The position numbers were made by a program, and so were the translations under genes. The notes under the pieces are model-generated. The model did no database searches. It saw nothing but the letters and a program-made list of their open reading frames with translations, and was not told the origin of the DNA. Below are positions 18,901 to 26,528 of a DNA stretch of 64,000 nucleotides, piece by piece; within the stretch, counting starts at the first letter, position 1, and each line of letters begins with the position of its first letter. Source of the stretch: Marixanthomonas spongiae (GTDB lineage Bacteria; Bacteroidota; Bacteroidia; Flavobacteriales; Flavobacteriaceae); contig NZ_QEHR01000007.1 in the NCBI RefSeq assembly GCF_003095375.1, forward strand, positions 1 through 64,000. Direction: 5' to 3'.

Positions 18901-20394
18901 AGGTACGTAGGTAAGACATAAGAAGATAGCACCTATCATGGCAAAACCAAAAGTGTATGCCATCGGCTTAAACATTTTGCCTTCTACCCCGGTAAGAAAA
19001 AGAATGGGTGTAAATACGATAAGGATGATGATCTGTCCAAAAAATGCAGAGCCCATCATTGTACTTCCGGCATCATAGGCTACCTCATCCATTTTCGCCT
19101 GATTGAATTTTATTTTACCTGATCGAATCCTTTTTTGAATTTCATAAACGGTACCTTCAATAATAATTACAGCCCCATCGATAATAATTCCAAAATCAAT
19201 GGCCCCCAAACTCATTAGATTAGCCCATACACCAAACTGTTTCATTAAGATAAAAGCAAAAAGCAAGGATAACGGAATGGTAGTGGCCGTGATCAAACCG
19301 CCCCTCAGGCTTCCCAATAATATTACGAGTGCAAAAATCACGATTAAGGCACCTTCCAATAAATTTGTCTTAACGGTATCGGTTGTTCTCCCTATTAATT
19401 CACTCCGATCTATTATTGGTTCTATGGTCAAGCCTTCGGGAAGTGAGTTTTCAACTTCGTCCATACGGTCTTTCACATCCTGGATCACCGCATTGGGATT
19501 GGAGCCTTTAAGCATCATGATAATCCCGCCTACGGCTTCTTCACCGTCCTGGGTAAAAGCTCCGTAACGTACCTGACTACCAAACTGGACATTTTCTGCA
19601 ATATCCCCAATCGTTATCGGGATCGAATTTTCGGTGGTAATAGCAATTTTCCTTATATCCTCCAGTGAACGGATTAAACCTTCCCCTCTAATAAAATTCG
19701 ACATTTTATTTTTCTCGATATAAGCTCCACCGGTATTCACATTGTTTCGGGCCAGGGCCTCATAAACTTCAGAAATACTTATCCCCATACTGTTTAATTT
19801 CTCCGGGTTGATTGCTATTTCATATTGTTTTATGGAGCCTCCAAAAGAATTTACTTCCACCACACCTTCCAGTAAGGTGAGTTGTCGCTTGACTATCCAA
19901 TCCTGAATAGTTCGTAGTTCCCTGGGGGAATATTCAGTTTCGAATCCTTCTTTTGGCTTTATCGTATATTCATAAATTTGACCTAATCCGGTTGAAATAG
20001 GTCCCATAGCAGGGCTTCCAAATTTATCGGGAATGGTTTTCCCCAATTCATTGAGTTTCTCCTGTACAAGTTGCCGGGGAAGGTAAGTCCCCATATCATC
20101 TTTAAAAACAATTGTAACTACAGAAAGGCCGAAACGTGAAATAGAACGAATCTCCGTAACCCCGGGCAAATTACCCATCGAAAGTTCTACGGGATAGGTT
20201 ACAAATTGCTCAATATCTTCGGTGGCAAGATTTGGTGATTGGGTAATCACCTGAACCTGATTATTAGTAATATCTGGTACCGATCCCAGATTTACGGTCA
20301 TCATGGACCAAATGCCCGTCCCTATAAGTGCTAAGGTAAATAGCCCAATAATAAATTTATTATTAATGGAAAATGCGATTATTTTGTTAATCAT
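15961..20394 (-). CDS. CusA/CzcA heavy-metal RND pump fused to TolC-type channel
   Basis: A single 1477-residue frame. Residues 1 to about 1040 form an HME-type RND pump, with TM4 motif GAIDFGIIIDGAVIIIEG for proton relay, porter domains and a second TM set ending VLYTFVEKRREKKEQ. Then comes a hydrophobic signal-like segment (LATILIIGLMLGGTFSVNAQ), and the last roughly 400 residues form a TolC/OEP outer-membrane factor with its two helical repeats (ISLEEAKEIAIKNFPQLQAA to the end). The fusion places pump and channel on one polypeptide, perhaps cleaved after the Ala-Gln site. It lies upstream of the adaptor and is a complete efflux system with it. Confidence 0.9.
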   Translation of the reverse strand: MINKIIAFSINNKFIIGLFTLALIGTGIWSMMTVNLGSVPDITNNQVQVITQSPNLATEDIEQFVTYPVELSMGNLPGVTEIRSISRFGLSVVTIVFKDDMGTYLPRQLVQEKLNELGKTIPDKFGSPAMGPISTGLGQIYEYTIKPKEGFETEYSPRELRTIQDWIVKRQLTLLEGVVEVNSFGGSIKQYEIAINPEKLNSMGISISEVYEALARNNVNTGGAYIEKNKMSNFIRGEGLIRSLEDIRKIAITTENSIPITIGDIAENVQFGSQVRYGAFTQDGEEAVGGIIMMLKGSNPNAVIQDVKDRMDEVENSLPEGLTIEPIIDRSELIGRTTDTVKTNLLEGALIVIFALVILLGSLRGGLITATTIPLSLLFAFILMKQFGVWANLMSLGAIDFGIIIDGAVIIIEGTVYEIQKRIRSGKIKFNQAKMDEVAYDAGSTMMGSAFFGQIIILIVFTPILFLTGVEGKMFKPMAYTFGFAMIGAIFLCLTYVPMMSALFMKPIQNKKNWFGKFERWLEKVSDKIIGGIQRVYMPLLKGALKLKLIVIGSAVVLLIFAGFLFSRMGGEFVPQLDEGDIAMQALIRPGSSLTESIEVSKKIENILLENFPEIKTATARIGVADIPTDPMPMDISDMYLILEKDRDKWTTAATKEGLIDKIKQKLDEELTGVNLVFTQPVELRFNELLEGVREDIAVKLYGEDLEILSEKVQEMANIIQTVPGAGDVNAERTSGLPQMTVQFNRDKIAQYGLDIQKVNDYISTAFAGGTAGVIFEGEKRFDLVVRFDENHRKNIEDLRGMYIDLPDGIQVPIKEIANIEYVPGPMQISRDDTYRRTYVGVNARGRDVESVVNDIQQRLDEELELPPGYYITYGGEFENLQSAKDRLVIVVPIALFLIFVLLYFALKSFSQSIMIYMAIPLAAIGGVFALWLRGMPFSISAGVGFIVLFGVAVLNGLVLINRFNSLKEEGVTSIKDRIFTGTKERIRPIMLTATTDIFGFLPMAFSSSAGAEVQRPLATVVIGGMLTATLLTLVVLPVLYTFVEKRREKKEQNKLDSSNSRSLATILIIGLMLGGTFSVNAQSGEMSSEYPQQDTLQTISLEEAKEIAIKNFPQLQAAQLKIESEEVLRKTAYDFGNTQIFTGKEEVGNGSDGIYTQIGVQQQGIDVFGIVPRLKLQKERIALAENALELSTIEIEREVSRAWASVYTTKRTFQVYRKMDSIFNDIERAAQIRYETEATSKLEYLATSNQANEVKIQLEQSYRNYLKSLQRLNLWFVSDTIYDVPDLPAEALDEPLDFLLESLENHPALKVSEQRVDVAKAVTKERKSQFLPKLQGQYARQEIAGQSGFFQYQIGIQIPLFFGPELGRTQEAQVNRQIAEQNFYQDKIELETAYKNMREDYIKWRNSWNYYRDEALPLAKEQQDGSVLAFKEGAIDYVTFLQNIRDAIRIEVNAWSAFNDYLDSRYQLEYYLKNSN

Positions 20395-20512
20395 AGAAGA
20401 AGTATTAATTCAGTTTAAACTGCGCAATGCGAATAAAAGCAATGCGTTTAGGATGTAATGTTTCTATTGAGTAGCATTATTTTAGGATATAGCTATCCTT
20501 AAAAAAACTGAA

Positions 20513-20908
20513 TTATACTCTTGGAGGTTGGAAGAGGGATTCCAGATATCTGGAATTGAAGTTGACGGTATATAAAGTAAACTGCTCTTTATCTTCAAAC
20601 TTTAAACGATTGACTAAAGCCGAATTGTTGTTCTCAATAATTAATACTAAAGGGTGACAACATTGATGATGGGAGTGAACTGGTGTATTCTCCTTATCCG
20701 AATTATTATGGTGCCCTTCATTTTTTGCATCGTTATCGATATAATCCTCAACTACATATTCAAGGAAAGAGTCGCCATAAACTTTATGGTCCTGGTAATG
20801 GGTAATAATATTTGAAATTTCTTTGATCGGACCACAAAAGTCCATATCAATGCTAATTCCCTGAAAAAAGAATAAAATAGACATTGATATGGAAAAGAAT
20901 ATTTTCAT
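20513..20908 (-). CDS. Exported His/Cys-containing protein heading the RND operon
   Basis: This 131-residue protein has a signal peptide (MKIFFSISMSILFFFQG), a conserved-looking Cys (DFCGPIKE), a His-rich middle (HHNNSDKENTPVHSHHQCCH) with a Cys pair, and a terminal QPPRV. It resembles the small secreted Bacteroidota family with HxC, CC and PP motifs found in front of metal RND operons. The name is uncertain. A functional analogue with His-rich sequence and a C-terminal GPPSLG precedes the second RND operon (52157-52594). It likely binds periplasmic metal. A -7 box lies 9 nt before the ATG. Confidence 0.65.
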   Translation of the reverse strand: MKIFFSISMSILFFFQGISIDMDFCGPIKEISNIITHYQDHKVYGDSFLEYVVEDYIDNDAKNEGHHNNSDKENTPVHSHHQCCHPLVLIIENNNSALVNRLKFEDKEQFTLYTVNFNSRYLESLFQPPRV

Positions 20909-20952
20909 AAAGTTTCACAAAGATACAAATTAATCGATGCACAGGTTGTGCA
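20906..20952 (-). promoter_or_regulatory. Promoter and palindrome ahead of the fused-RND operon
   Basis: TATCTTTG, a match to the Bacteroidota -7 TAnnTTTG, is read on the minus strand at 20925-20918. It ends 9 nt before the ATG at 20908. The perfect inverted repeat TGCACA-GGT-TGTGCA (20938-20952) lies about 13 bp upstream, where a -33 region would be, with no good TTG at the right distance. It is a candidate operator. The spacing implies a leaderless or nearly leaderless mRNA. Confidence 0.5.
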
Positions 20953-20972
20953 AAGTAAGCCATCAGCCCCTT

Positions 20973-21170
20973 TTATTTTTTTTGAATTGGTGGGCAAGGT
21001 ACAGTTCCGTATGAACAATACACACAACAATTACCTCCCTTTGGTTTTAAAACCGTTTTACAATTCTCACACTCGTAAAAGAATTGACAGGATTCTGTTG
21101 ACATTTCTTCTTTTTTTTTATGGCCACATTCAGGACAGGTAATTTCTGATTTTAATATAGTAATTTCCAT
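20973..21170 (-). CDS. GDCCVxC-type small zinc-ribbon-like protein
   Basis: This 65-residue protein has two CxxC-type sites (CPECGHKKK and CENCK), followed by GGNCCVYCSYG and PCPP. This is the pattern of the small GDCCVxC-domain family found in bacterial mercury/metal operons. It starts with ATG overlapping the stop of the preceding MerTP remnant (TAATG), so translation is coupled. It is probably a cytoplasmic thiol protein that binds soft metal. Its exact role is unknown. Confidence 0.75.
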   Translation of the reverse strand: MEITILKSEITCPECGHKKKEEMSTESCQFFYECENCKTVLKPKGGNCCVYCSYGTVPCPPIQKK

Positions 21171-21346
21171 TAATTTTGTTTTTTGTAGGTTTCTTTATAA
21201 CCTGTTATGTTAATTGCTTGCTCAATTTCCATATCGCTTGTTCCGGCAATCAGTGCCAAGACAGGGGAAATACAACATACTGATGCTGCAACTGCGGTAA
21301 AAATGCCGGTATAAGCTGCGGTGTTTGAAGTTTTATTCGGTGCCAT
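21170..21346 (-). pseudogene. MerTP-like mercury transporter with large internal deletion
   Basis: This 58-residue frame starts MAPNKTSNTA and contains the first MerT helix with its Cys pair (AVAASVCCISPVLALIAGTS). It then jumps to DMEIEQAINITGYKET, which matches the very end of the MerP/HMA domain in Bacteroidota MerTP fusions. The remaining MerT helices and the MerP CxxC are missing, and the reading frame is kept across the deletion. It follows the ArsR gene by 12 bp and overlaps the next gene. The product may still insert in the membrane but should not transport Hg(II). Confidence 0.7.
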
Positions 21347-21358
21347 AATATAAAATTT

Positions 21359-21730
21359 CTAAGCTGTTTTCTTTCTTGTCGAAATTGAATTGAAAATTCC
21401 ATTTAAAACATTGTCCTCACTCTTTACCAGCGAATAATATAAAGTTTGCCCTTCACGTCTCGATGTAATAATTCCTGCATCTTTCATTTTTCGGATATGC
21501 TGGGACACGGCGGGAACACTCATTTCAAGAATGTCCGCAATATCGCAAGGGCACAGTTCATTCTCTATGTTCAATAGAAATAGAATTTTCAGTCGTACCT
21601 CACTTCCCGCAAGAGACAAAATTTTGCTTATTGCTTCTAAGCTACCCGAAGAATTCTCTATGGTTTCCTTGCATCTCGATATTTGCTTCTTGTCTGCTTC
21701 GTTCCGTGTACAGGTTATTTCCAAGCTCAT
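21359..21730 (-). CDS. ArsR/SmtB-family metal-responsive repressor
   Basis: This 123-residue winged-helix protein has the recognition region MSVPAVSQHIRKMKDAGIITSRREGQ. The metal motif ELCPCDIADIL (Cys60, Cys62) resembles the alpha3 (CxC) sensing site of ArsR/CadC-type repressors. Further Cys residues at 7 and 20 may take part. It would repress its own operon (MerTP remnant, GDCCVxC protein) and release DNA on Hg, Cd, Pb or As binding. A perfect 14-bp inverted repeat over its promoter is the evident operator. Confidence 0.9.
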   Translation of the reverse strand: MSLEITCTRNEADKKQISRCKETIENSSGSLEAISKILSLAGSEVRLKILFLLNIENELCPCDIADILEMSVPAVSQHIRKMKDAGIITSRREGQTLYYSLVKSEDNVLNGIFNSISTRKKTA

Positions 21731-21752
21731 CTTTCTTGATTTAGTGTGGTAA

Positions 21753-21800
21753 CAAATTTATCACTATTATATTATTTAAGCAAATACTTAAATAATATAA
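21753..21800 (-). promoter_or_regulatory. ArsR operator and promoter
   Basis: A perfect inverted repeat TTATATTATTTAAG (21767-21780) / CTTAAATAATATAA (21787-21800) with a 6-nt spacer lies upstream of the ArsR gene. On the minus strand TTG (21783-21781) and TAAATTTG (21760-21753) are 20 nt apart, fitting the -33/-7 Bacteroidota promoter. The repeat covers the -33 box, so bound repressor would block RNA polymerase. Confidence 0.85.
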
Positions 21801-21849
21801 CCAGCAGCTGTGACCTTCTAAAGAGCCCTTGATTTTTAATGTCCTTTAA

Positions 21850-22416
21850 TTAAATCTCATCCAAAAATTTTCGGTTTTTATCCACAGATTTCTTAAACTG
21901 CGTGGGTGTCATTCCAGTTACTTTTTTGAATTGATTGCTTAAATACGCAACGCTGCTGTAATGTAATTGAAAAGCTATCTCACTCAATGTCATTTCATCA
22001 TAGACAATGAGTTCTTTCACACGCTCAATTTTTTGGTTGATGATATATTGCTCGAACGTGATACTTTCTACCGACGAAAATAAGGAACTCAAATATTTAT
22101 AATCCAAGTTAAGTTCTCGACTAATAATATCTGCCCATTTTAAATCGGTATCTTCAGTGGAATGGTGTATTTTTTCAATTACAAGATTCTTCATTTGTTC
22201 AATGAGTTGACTTTTTCTATCATTAACCAAACTGAACCCTTCATTTTGAAGTTCTACAGAGATTAAATTTTTATTTTTAGGGCTCAGTTCATTTGTCAAA
22301 TCTACTTCACCCAACTCTATAATATTGTATTTAATATTCAATTTGTTCATAATACGGGATACAGAGCTTATACATCTTGGACAGACCATATTTTTTATGT
22401 AAATGGTATTCGACAT
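21850..22416 (-). CDS. AraC-type regulator with N-terminal CxxC metal domain
   Basis: This 188-residue protein has residues 1-65 resembling an HMA-like fold with CPRC (Cys12-Cys15), then a linker, then a double helix-turn-helix AraC domain (about 85-180). The second HTH has MTLSEIAFQLHYSSVAYLSNQFKKVTG-type sequence, the family hallmark. Metal binding at CPRC probably controls DNA binding, making it a candidate Cu(I) sensor of the neighbouring copper operon. It lies at the 3' end of that minus-strand run, after the adaptor at 22666 and small protein C. Confidence 0.8.
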   Translation of the reverse strand: MSNTIYIKNMVCPRCISSVSRIMNKLNIKYNIIELGEVDLTNELSPKNKNLISVELQNEGFSLVNDRKSQLIEQMKNLVIEKIHHSTEDTDLKWADIISRELNLDYKYLSSLFSSVESITFEQYIINQKIERVKELIVYDEMTLSEIAFQLHYSSVAYLSNQFKKVTGMTPTQFKKSVDKNRKFLDEI

Positions 22417-22462
22417 AGTTGTTATAGGATTTTAAAAAATTGATTCTCCACGTTTTAAAGTT

Positions 22463-22621
22463 TTAAAAGCTTACATAGATGGTTGCGAATAAAGCCTCGA
22501 GAAATAAGATAACCATAGCAATAATGCCATAAATTTTTTCTCTTCTGGAAATGGTATTATTTTTTGGTTGTTTCTTTTTCCTGTTTTTATTTTTTCTCCT
22601 ATCTCTTCTATTTTCGCTCAT
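22463..22621 (-). CDS. Small basic single-TM protein (paralogue C)
   Basis: This 52-residue protein begins MSENRRDRRKNKNRKKKQ, followed by SRREK and one TM helix (IYGIIAMVILFLEALFATIY). It is related to 3240-3413 and 3503-3670 by the RRxRR start and the same layout. It sits 44 bp downstream of the adaptor gene and 46 bp upstream of the AraC-type gene. The function is unknown. Confidence 0.7.
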   Translation of the reverse strand: MSENRRDRRKNKNRKKKQPKNNTISRREKIYGIIAMVILFLEALFATIYVSF

Positions 22622-22665
22622 ATTTAAGTTTCCAAGTAAAACAATCGTGCTATTTTTTGAAATAA

Positions 22666-24480
22666 TTACTCAAATGTATCCCTAACCTCGCCACAGGTCA
22701 ACATTGATTGTCCATAATATGGATTTTGGATTTCTTTTTCTAAACTTAACCAATAGGCTCCCTTGTTACTATTGGCCATTGGACAAAATTGGCTGTAAGC
22801 CTTTTGGTTTACGCCAAAGAGTTGGACACTGCTTATCATATGGGCAGATAAATGTTTAAAGTGGTCCCTTTGTGTTTTGATATCTGAAGAAAGGGAAATA
22901 GCATTTGACGATGACTTTAATTCCTTTTGAATGGTCATCCAGTGCTTGTGCGCTTTTTCATCTTCCAATAATTTCATATCCACCTTGCTCAAGCTTTTTT
23001 CTATACGTTCTGCAGCTTGTTGTGCGTTATCCACAATATCATTCACTAAGGCATTTTTCAGGTCTATATAGCCATCAAAAACCTGCTTTAACTGCTGTTG
23101 AAACTTGGTGGAAACATCTATTCTCTCGTTCATTTTTGTATGGTCAATACTATTGCCAGATGCTTCGGTATTTGCTTGCTCCATCCCGGTATGTCCTTCG
23201 TGTCCTGTTGTTGTTTTTCCTCCGGTTTGGTTCATCATAGATTTCTTACCCTGCAATTGGGCGGCCGCATCTACTGTAAAAGTCCCATTGGTCACTATTT
23301 CATCTCCATGCTCAAGGCCATCTGTAATGGTATAAGTTTCCCCATTTCGGCTTCCAATAGTTACTTCCCGCATTTCAAAAACAGGCTCTTCGGGATTGGT
23401 TTTCACGTACACCAATGAACGTTCCCCGGTCCACAATACCGCAGATGCAGGCACAAGAAGCTGTTCTTCACCAGAAGGCTCAATACCTTCAAATTTACCT
23501 GTAACGAACATTCCCGGTTTCAACAGGTTATTTTTATTTTGTATGGTAGCCCTTACCGTTACTATTCTGGTCTGGGTGTTTAACACCGGGTCAATGAATG
23601 ATATTGTGGCATCAAACTCTTTGTTGGGATAGGCGTTGGTGGTCATTTTTATTTCCTGCCCTTTTTCAAATTGTGAAATTTGATTTTCGTAGGCATCAAA
23701 CTCTGCCCAGACCGTATTTAAGTTGTTCAATTTTAAAATAGGCTGGCCTTGTTTTACGTAATCACCTTCTTCCGCCATTTTTTCGGAAACAGTTCCGGAA
23801 ACCGTAGCGTAAATAGGGAAGTTCTCACGCACCTTTCCTGATTCTTCGATACTGTTGATTTGGCTTTCTGAAAGTTTCCAGAGCTTCATTTTATTCCGCA
23901 CGGATTTATAAAGTTCGGGTTGGCTTTCTTTAAGGGAAGCCGTGGTAATTAGCTCTTGTTGGGCTGCAACAAGATTAGGCGAATAGATTGTTGCCAAAAG
24001 CTGCCCTTTACGAACTTCTTGTCCTTCATAATTTACATTGAGACGTTCAATCCTCCCATCAAAATAACTGGCCTGTACTGCACTCGCTTCTTCGTTTTCT
24101 ACGATTTTACCGGATAAAGAAGTTGCATTTCCAGTTTCGCCTACAGCATTACCTACTACATTTGTTTGAATATTGGCCAGTGCCATTGCATTTTTGGTCA
24201 TTTTAATTTCATTTGGGGACAAGCCTTCAGAGCCTGACTCAGCTGGGATAAGATCCATACCACAAATAGGACAATCTCCCGGTTCAGGTTGCATAATTTG
24301 TGGGTGCATTGAACACGTCCACATTTGATTGGAGGTTTCGCCAGAATGGTCGTGACCATCGGACATCTCAGCTGAATCTTTGTTAATCATAGGATCTTTG
24401 GCAGAACCATCAAAAATAAAATAGCCCGCTACTAGACCAACACCTATTGCAATCGTTAAATATATTATATTCTTTTTCAT
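22666..24480 (-). CDS. CusB-like adaptor with HMBD and DUF3347 domains
   Basis: This 604-residue protein has an N-terminal membrane anchor, then a heavy-metal-binding domain at 53-78 (MWTCSMHPQIM...CPICGMDL). The periplasmic adaptor core follows (barrel-sandwich near 125-330 with RLNVNYEGQEVRKGQLLATI; beta-barrel LKPGMFVTGKF), and then a C-terminal DUF3347 domain from about 455 (YIDLKNALVNDI to CPMANSNKGAYWLS). It would present Cu to an RND pump, but no pump gene is adjacent. It may work with one of the two CusA proteins elsewhere in the element or act as a periplasmic metallochaperone. Confidence 0.85.
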   Translation of the reverse strand: MKKNIIYLTIAIGVGLVAGYFIFDGSAKDPMINKDSAEMSDGHDHSGETSNQMWTCSMHPQIMQPEPGDCPICGMDLIPAESGSEGLSPNEIKMTKNAMALANIQTNVVGNAVGETGNATSLSGKIVENEEASAVQASYFDGRIERLNVNYEGQEVRKGQLLATIYSPNLVAAQQELITTASLKESQPELYKSVRNKMKLWKLSESQINSIEESGKVRENFPIYATVSGTVSEKMAEEGDYVKQGQPILKLNNLNTVWAEFDAYENQISQFEKGQEIKMTTNAYPNKEFDATISFIDPVLNTQTRIVTVRATIQNKNNLLKPGMFVTGKFEGIEPSGEEQLLVPASAVLWTGERSLVYVKTNPEEPVFEMREVTIGSRNGETYTITDGLEHGDEIVTNGTFTVDAAAQLQGKKSMMNQTGGKTTTGHEGHTGMEQANTEASGNSIDHTKMNERIDVSTKFQQQLKQVFDGYIDLKNALVNDIVDNAQQAAERIEKSLSKVDMKLLEDEKAHKHWMTIQKELKSSSNAISLSSDIKTQRDHFKHLSAHMISSVQLFGVNQKAYSQFCPMANSNKGAYWLSLEKEIQNPYYGQSMLTCGEVRDTFE

Positions 24481-24542
24481 ATCGTTTTATTTTGTTCCTA
24501 ACCAATTAACTTGGTGAGGAAAGTTAATTTACAGGGTGAAAT

Positions 24543-25037
24543 TTATTTCCCTTCTTGTTCAAGTCTATAAATTATTTTCTTCATCTGTGCAATTTCCCTT
24601 TCTTGGGCTTCTATAATCTCTTTGGCGAGTTTTTTTGTTTCAGGATCCTGAATATCGGCTCTTTTACTTGTTAAAATTGCAATGGAGTGGTGAGGTATCA
24701 TAGCCTTCATATATAAAACATCTCCAATGATGGGTGCCTGTGCTCTTACCAAGCCAAGAGCACCGGTAAACAGAATCGCGCTTCCCACAAGAATCGCGAG
24801 GTTCTTTTTCTTGTTTTGATACATTTTTCGCATAAAGAACCACATAATCACCGCCATACAGGCTATACCCAAACAGGTCATATAAAATCTGGTAAGACTA
24901 AAATACACGTGGTCAATTTCGTATGTATTAAGATACATTGTGGTGTACATAGCTATAAAGGAAAGGCCAAGCATAGCTATAAATCTGCTATAATTACTTT
25001 TTTTTATTCCGTCTTGTTTTTTTTCTGTTGACTTCAT
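24543..25037 (-). CDS. DUF305-family membrane-anchored protein
   Basis: This 164-residue protein has three hydrophobic segments in the first 110 residues. A DUF305-type helical region follows: MIPHHSIAILTSKRADIQDPE, with the HH motif and AKEIIEAQEREIAQMKKII. DUF305 proteins are ferritin-like and are frequent in copper operons, where the His/Met residues may bind Cu. It lies 62 bp upstream of the adaptor gene, on the same strand. Confidence 0.8.
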   Translation of the reverse strand: MKSTEKKQDGIKKSNYSRFIAMLGLSFIAMYTTMYLNTYEIDHVYFSLTRFYMTCLGIACMAVIMWFFMRKMYQNKKKNLAILVGSAILFTGALGLVRAQAPIIGDVLYMKAMIPHHSIAILTSKRADIQDPETKKLAKEIIEAQEREIAQMKKIIYRLEQEGK

Positions 25038-25153
25038 TTTTTAATTTTTTTTGATTGACAATTGCTAAGTCTTTAGACTTATGGTCTATTTAAATTGATA
25101 ATCTTTTTCTTTTGACTATCATTTTGTTAATGATTATTTTTTTAGTTTAAATC

Positions 25154-26383
25154 TTAATTCATAAAAAATTTCACAATAAGGCCTCCCGCCAACCAGGCAT
25201 AACAAATAAATGCGGCGTATTTTAAAATGCTTTCGAGTAATTGGCTTTTAGGTGCCATTTCACTCATAGAGTGTTCTACATCCTTCTTTTTGAAAAAACC
25301 GAGATATATCAAATAACCAGAAATAACTAAAAATGCCAGGTTCAAAAAGAACGTATAATCTACTTTAAAAAACTCGCTGTCTTGAATTTTAACTTGTGAA
25401 GGATCTGGTAAAATGTTGAACAAATCAAATGTGTAGTGTAATGCTAAGGATGTTCCTATTAAAGCAGTAAACAATAGAAATACTATGAAGATCGACATTT
25501 TCCAACCATAATATTTTGCGTTTATACGTAACACGGGAAATACCACAAGGTCACTAAAAATAAAGGCCATTACTCCTGCAAAGCTCACACCTTTCCCAAA
25601 TAATAATGCCGCTAAGGGTATGTTGCCCATAGAGCCAATAAATGTCAAAAAAGCTGCAACTGGACCTACTATAATATGTTCTAAAATTTCAAAAAAAGTA
25701 AAATCTGTATTGCCCTTACCGCTATTAATGAAAAGTGTTTGAAAAAAGGAATCAGGCACAAAAGCTGCAACAATTCCTGCAATAGTAAAGCCTACCGTAA
25801 CATCTTTCCATACCATTTGCCATTCCATTTTGTATTTTTTGGCTACTCTCGCCCAGCTAGTCTCCTTCTGAATTTGTTTTTTCCAGTCTTTGGAATCATC
25901 CATTTCATCATTGCTATCTTCACTTTCTAAATTTTTTCTGGCCTTTGAAATAAGTTTTTTTGGATTTATAATCCGTATAAGTATCCAACAAATGAGGATT
26001 AAGAGGATTCCACCTACATATTCCCCCACGACAAATTGCCATCCCAAGAAAATGGAAATGATGATTCCCAATTCAATAACCAAGTTAGTAGAAGCCAGTA
26101 AGAAAGCGATGGATGATACAAAACTTGCCCCTTTCTTAAAAATGGACTTGGTAGAAGCAAGTGCGGCAAAACTGCAAGAGCTGCTTATGAATCCGAAGAA
26201 TGTTCCCAGAAGCACGCTTTTCTTTTCATTCTCGCCCATTGTTTTCTGCATCCTTTTTTCGGTCACAAAAACCTGTATCATACTACTGATGATGTAGCCC
26301 AAAACAAATGCCCACAATGCCATCCAGAAAAATCCGGTGGTCGTATAAGCCGCTTCGCCCCATTGTTTTAAGAAATCATTCAT
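25154..26383 (-). CDS. Permease of the UPF0718/DUF318 (ArsP-like) family
   Basis: This 409-residue protein has about ten TM segments arranged in two halves, the first containing GFISSSCSFAALASTKSIFKKG and the second GSMGNIPLAALLFGKGVSFAG. Cytoplasmic acidic sequence (residues 150-175) separates them. Family members include ArsP exporters and putative metal permeases. The SSCS motif is conserved in this group. It probably transports a metal or metalloid species. It is followed 8-10 bp upstream on the same strand by the 44-residue protein at 26394. Confidence 0.75.
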   Translation of the reverse strand: MNDFLKQWGEAAYTTTGFFWMALWAFVLGYIISSMIQVFVTEKRMQKTMGENEKKSVLLGTFFGFISSSCSFAALASTKSIFKKGASFVSSIAFLLASTNLVIELGIIISIFLGWQFVVGEYVGGILLILICWILIRIINPKKLISKARKNLESEDSNDEMDDSKDWKKQIQKETSWARVAKKYKMEWQMVWKDVTVGFTIAGIVAAFVPDSFFQTLFINSGKGNTDFTFFEILEHIIVGPVAAFLTFIGSMGNIPLAALLFGKGVSFAGVMAFIFSDLVVFPVLRINAKYYGWKMSIFIVFLLFTALIGTSLALHYTFDLFNILPDPSQVKIQDSEFFKVDYTFFLNLAFLVISGYLIYLGFFKKKDVEHSMSEMAPKSQLLESILKYAAFICYAWLAGGLIVKFFMN

Positions 26384-26393
26384 AATTATCTAT

Positions 26394-26528
26394 CTATTTA
26401 GTAATTTGAGTAAGAAATGCACCAATAACAACTATTATTACGATAGCGTAAAGAATATAATTGAACCATTTTTTTAATGGGTTCTTATTCTGCGCTTTCC
26501 GATTACCTGTTTTACAACAATCTTTCAT
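26394..26528 (-). CDS. Small single-TM protein with CC motif (44 aa)
   Basis: It starts MKDCCKTGNRKAQN, then a basic stretch (PLKKW) and one TM helix (FNYILYAIVIIVVIGAFL). The stop lies 10 bp upstream of the permease ATG, so it is almost surely its partner. The Cys pair at the cytoplasmic face suggests metal binding or delivery to the permease. The function is otherwise unknown. Confidence 0.65.
   Translation of the reverse strand: MKDCCKTGNRKAQNKNPLKKWFNYILYAIVIIVVIGAFLTQITK

Noticed and set aside
15961-20394. Mis-joined RND and TolC genes
   Set aside because: A single uninterrupted frame of 1477 codons with a signal-like linker. Such fusions are known in Bacteroidota, so I keep it as one gene.
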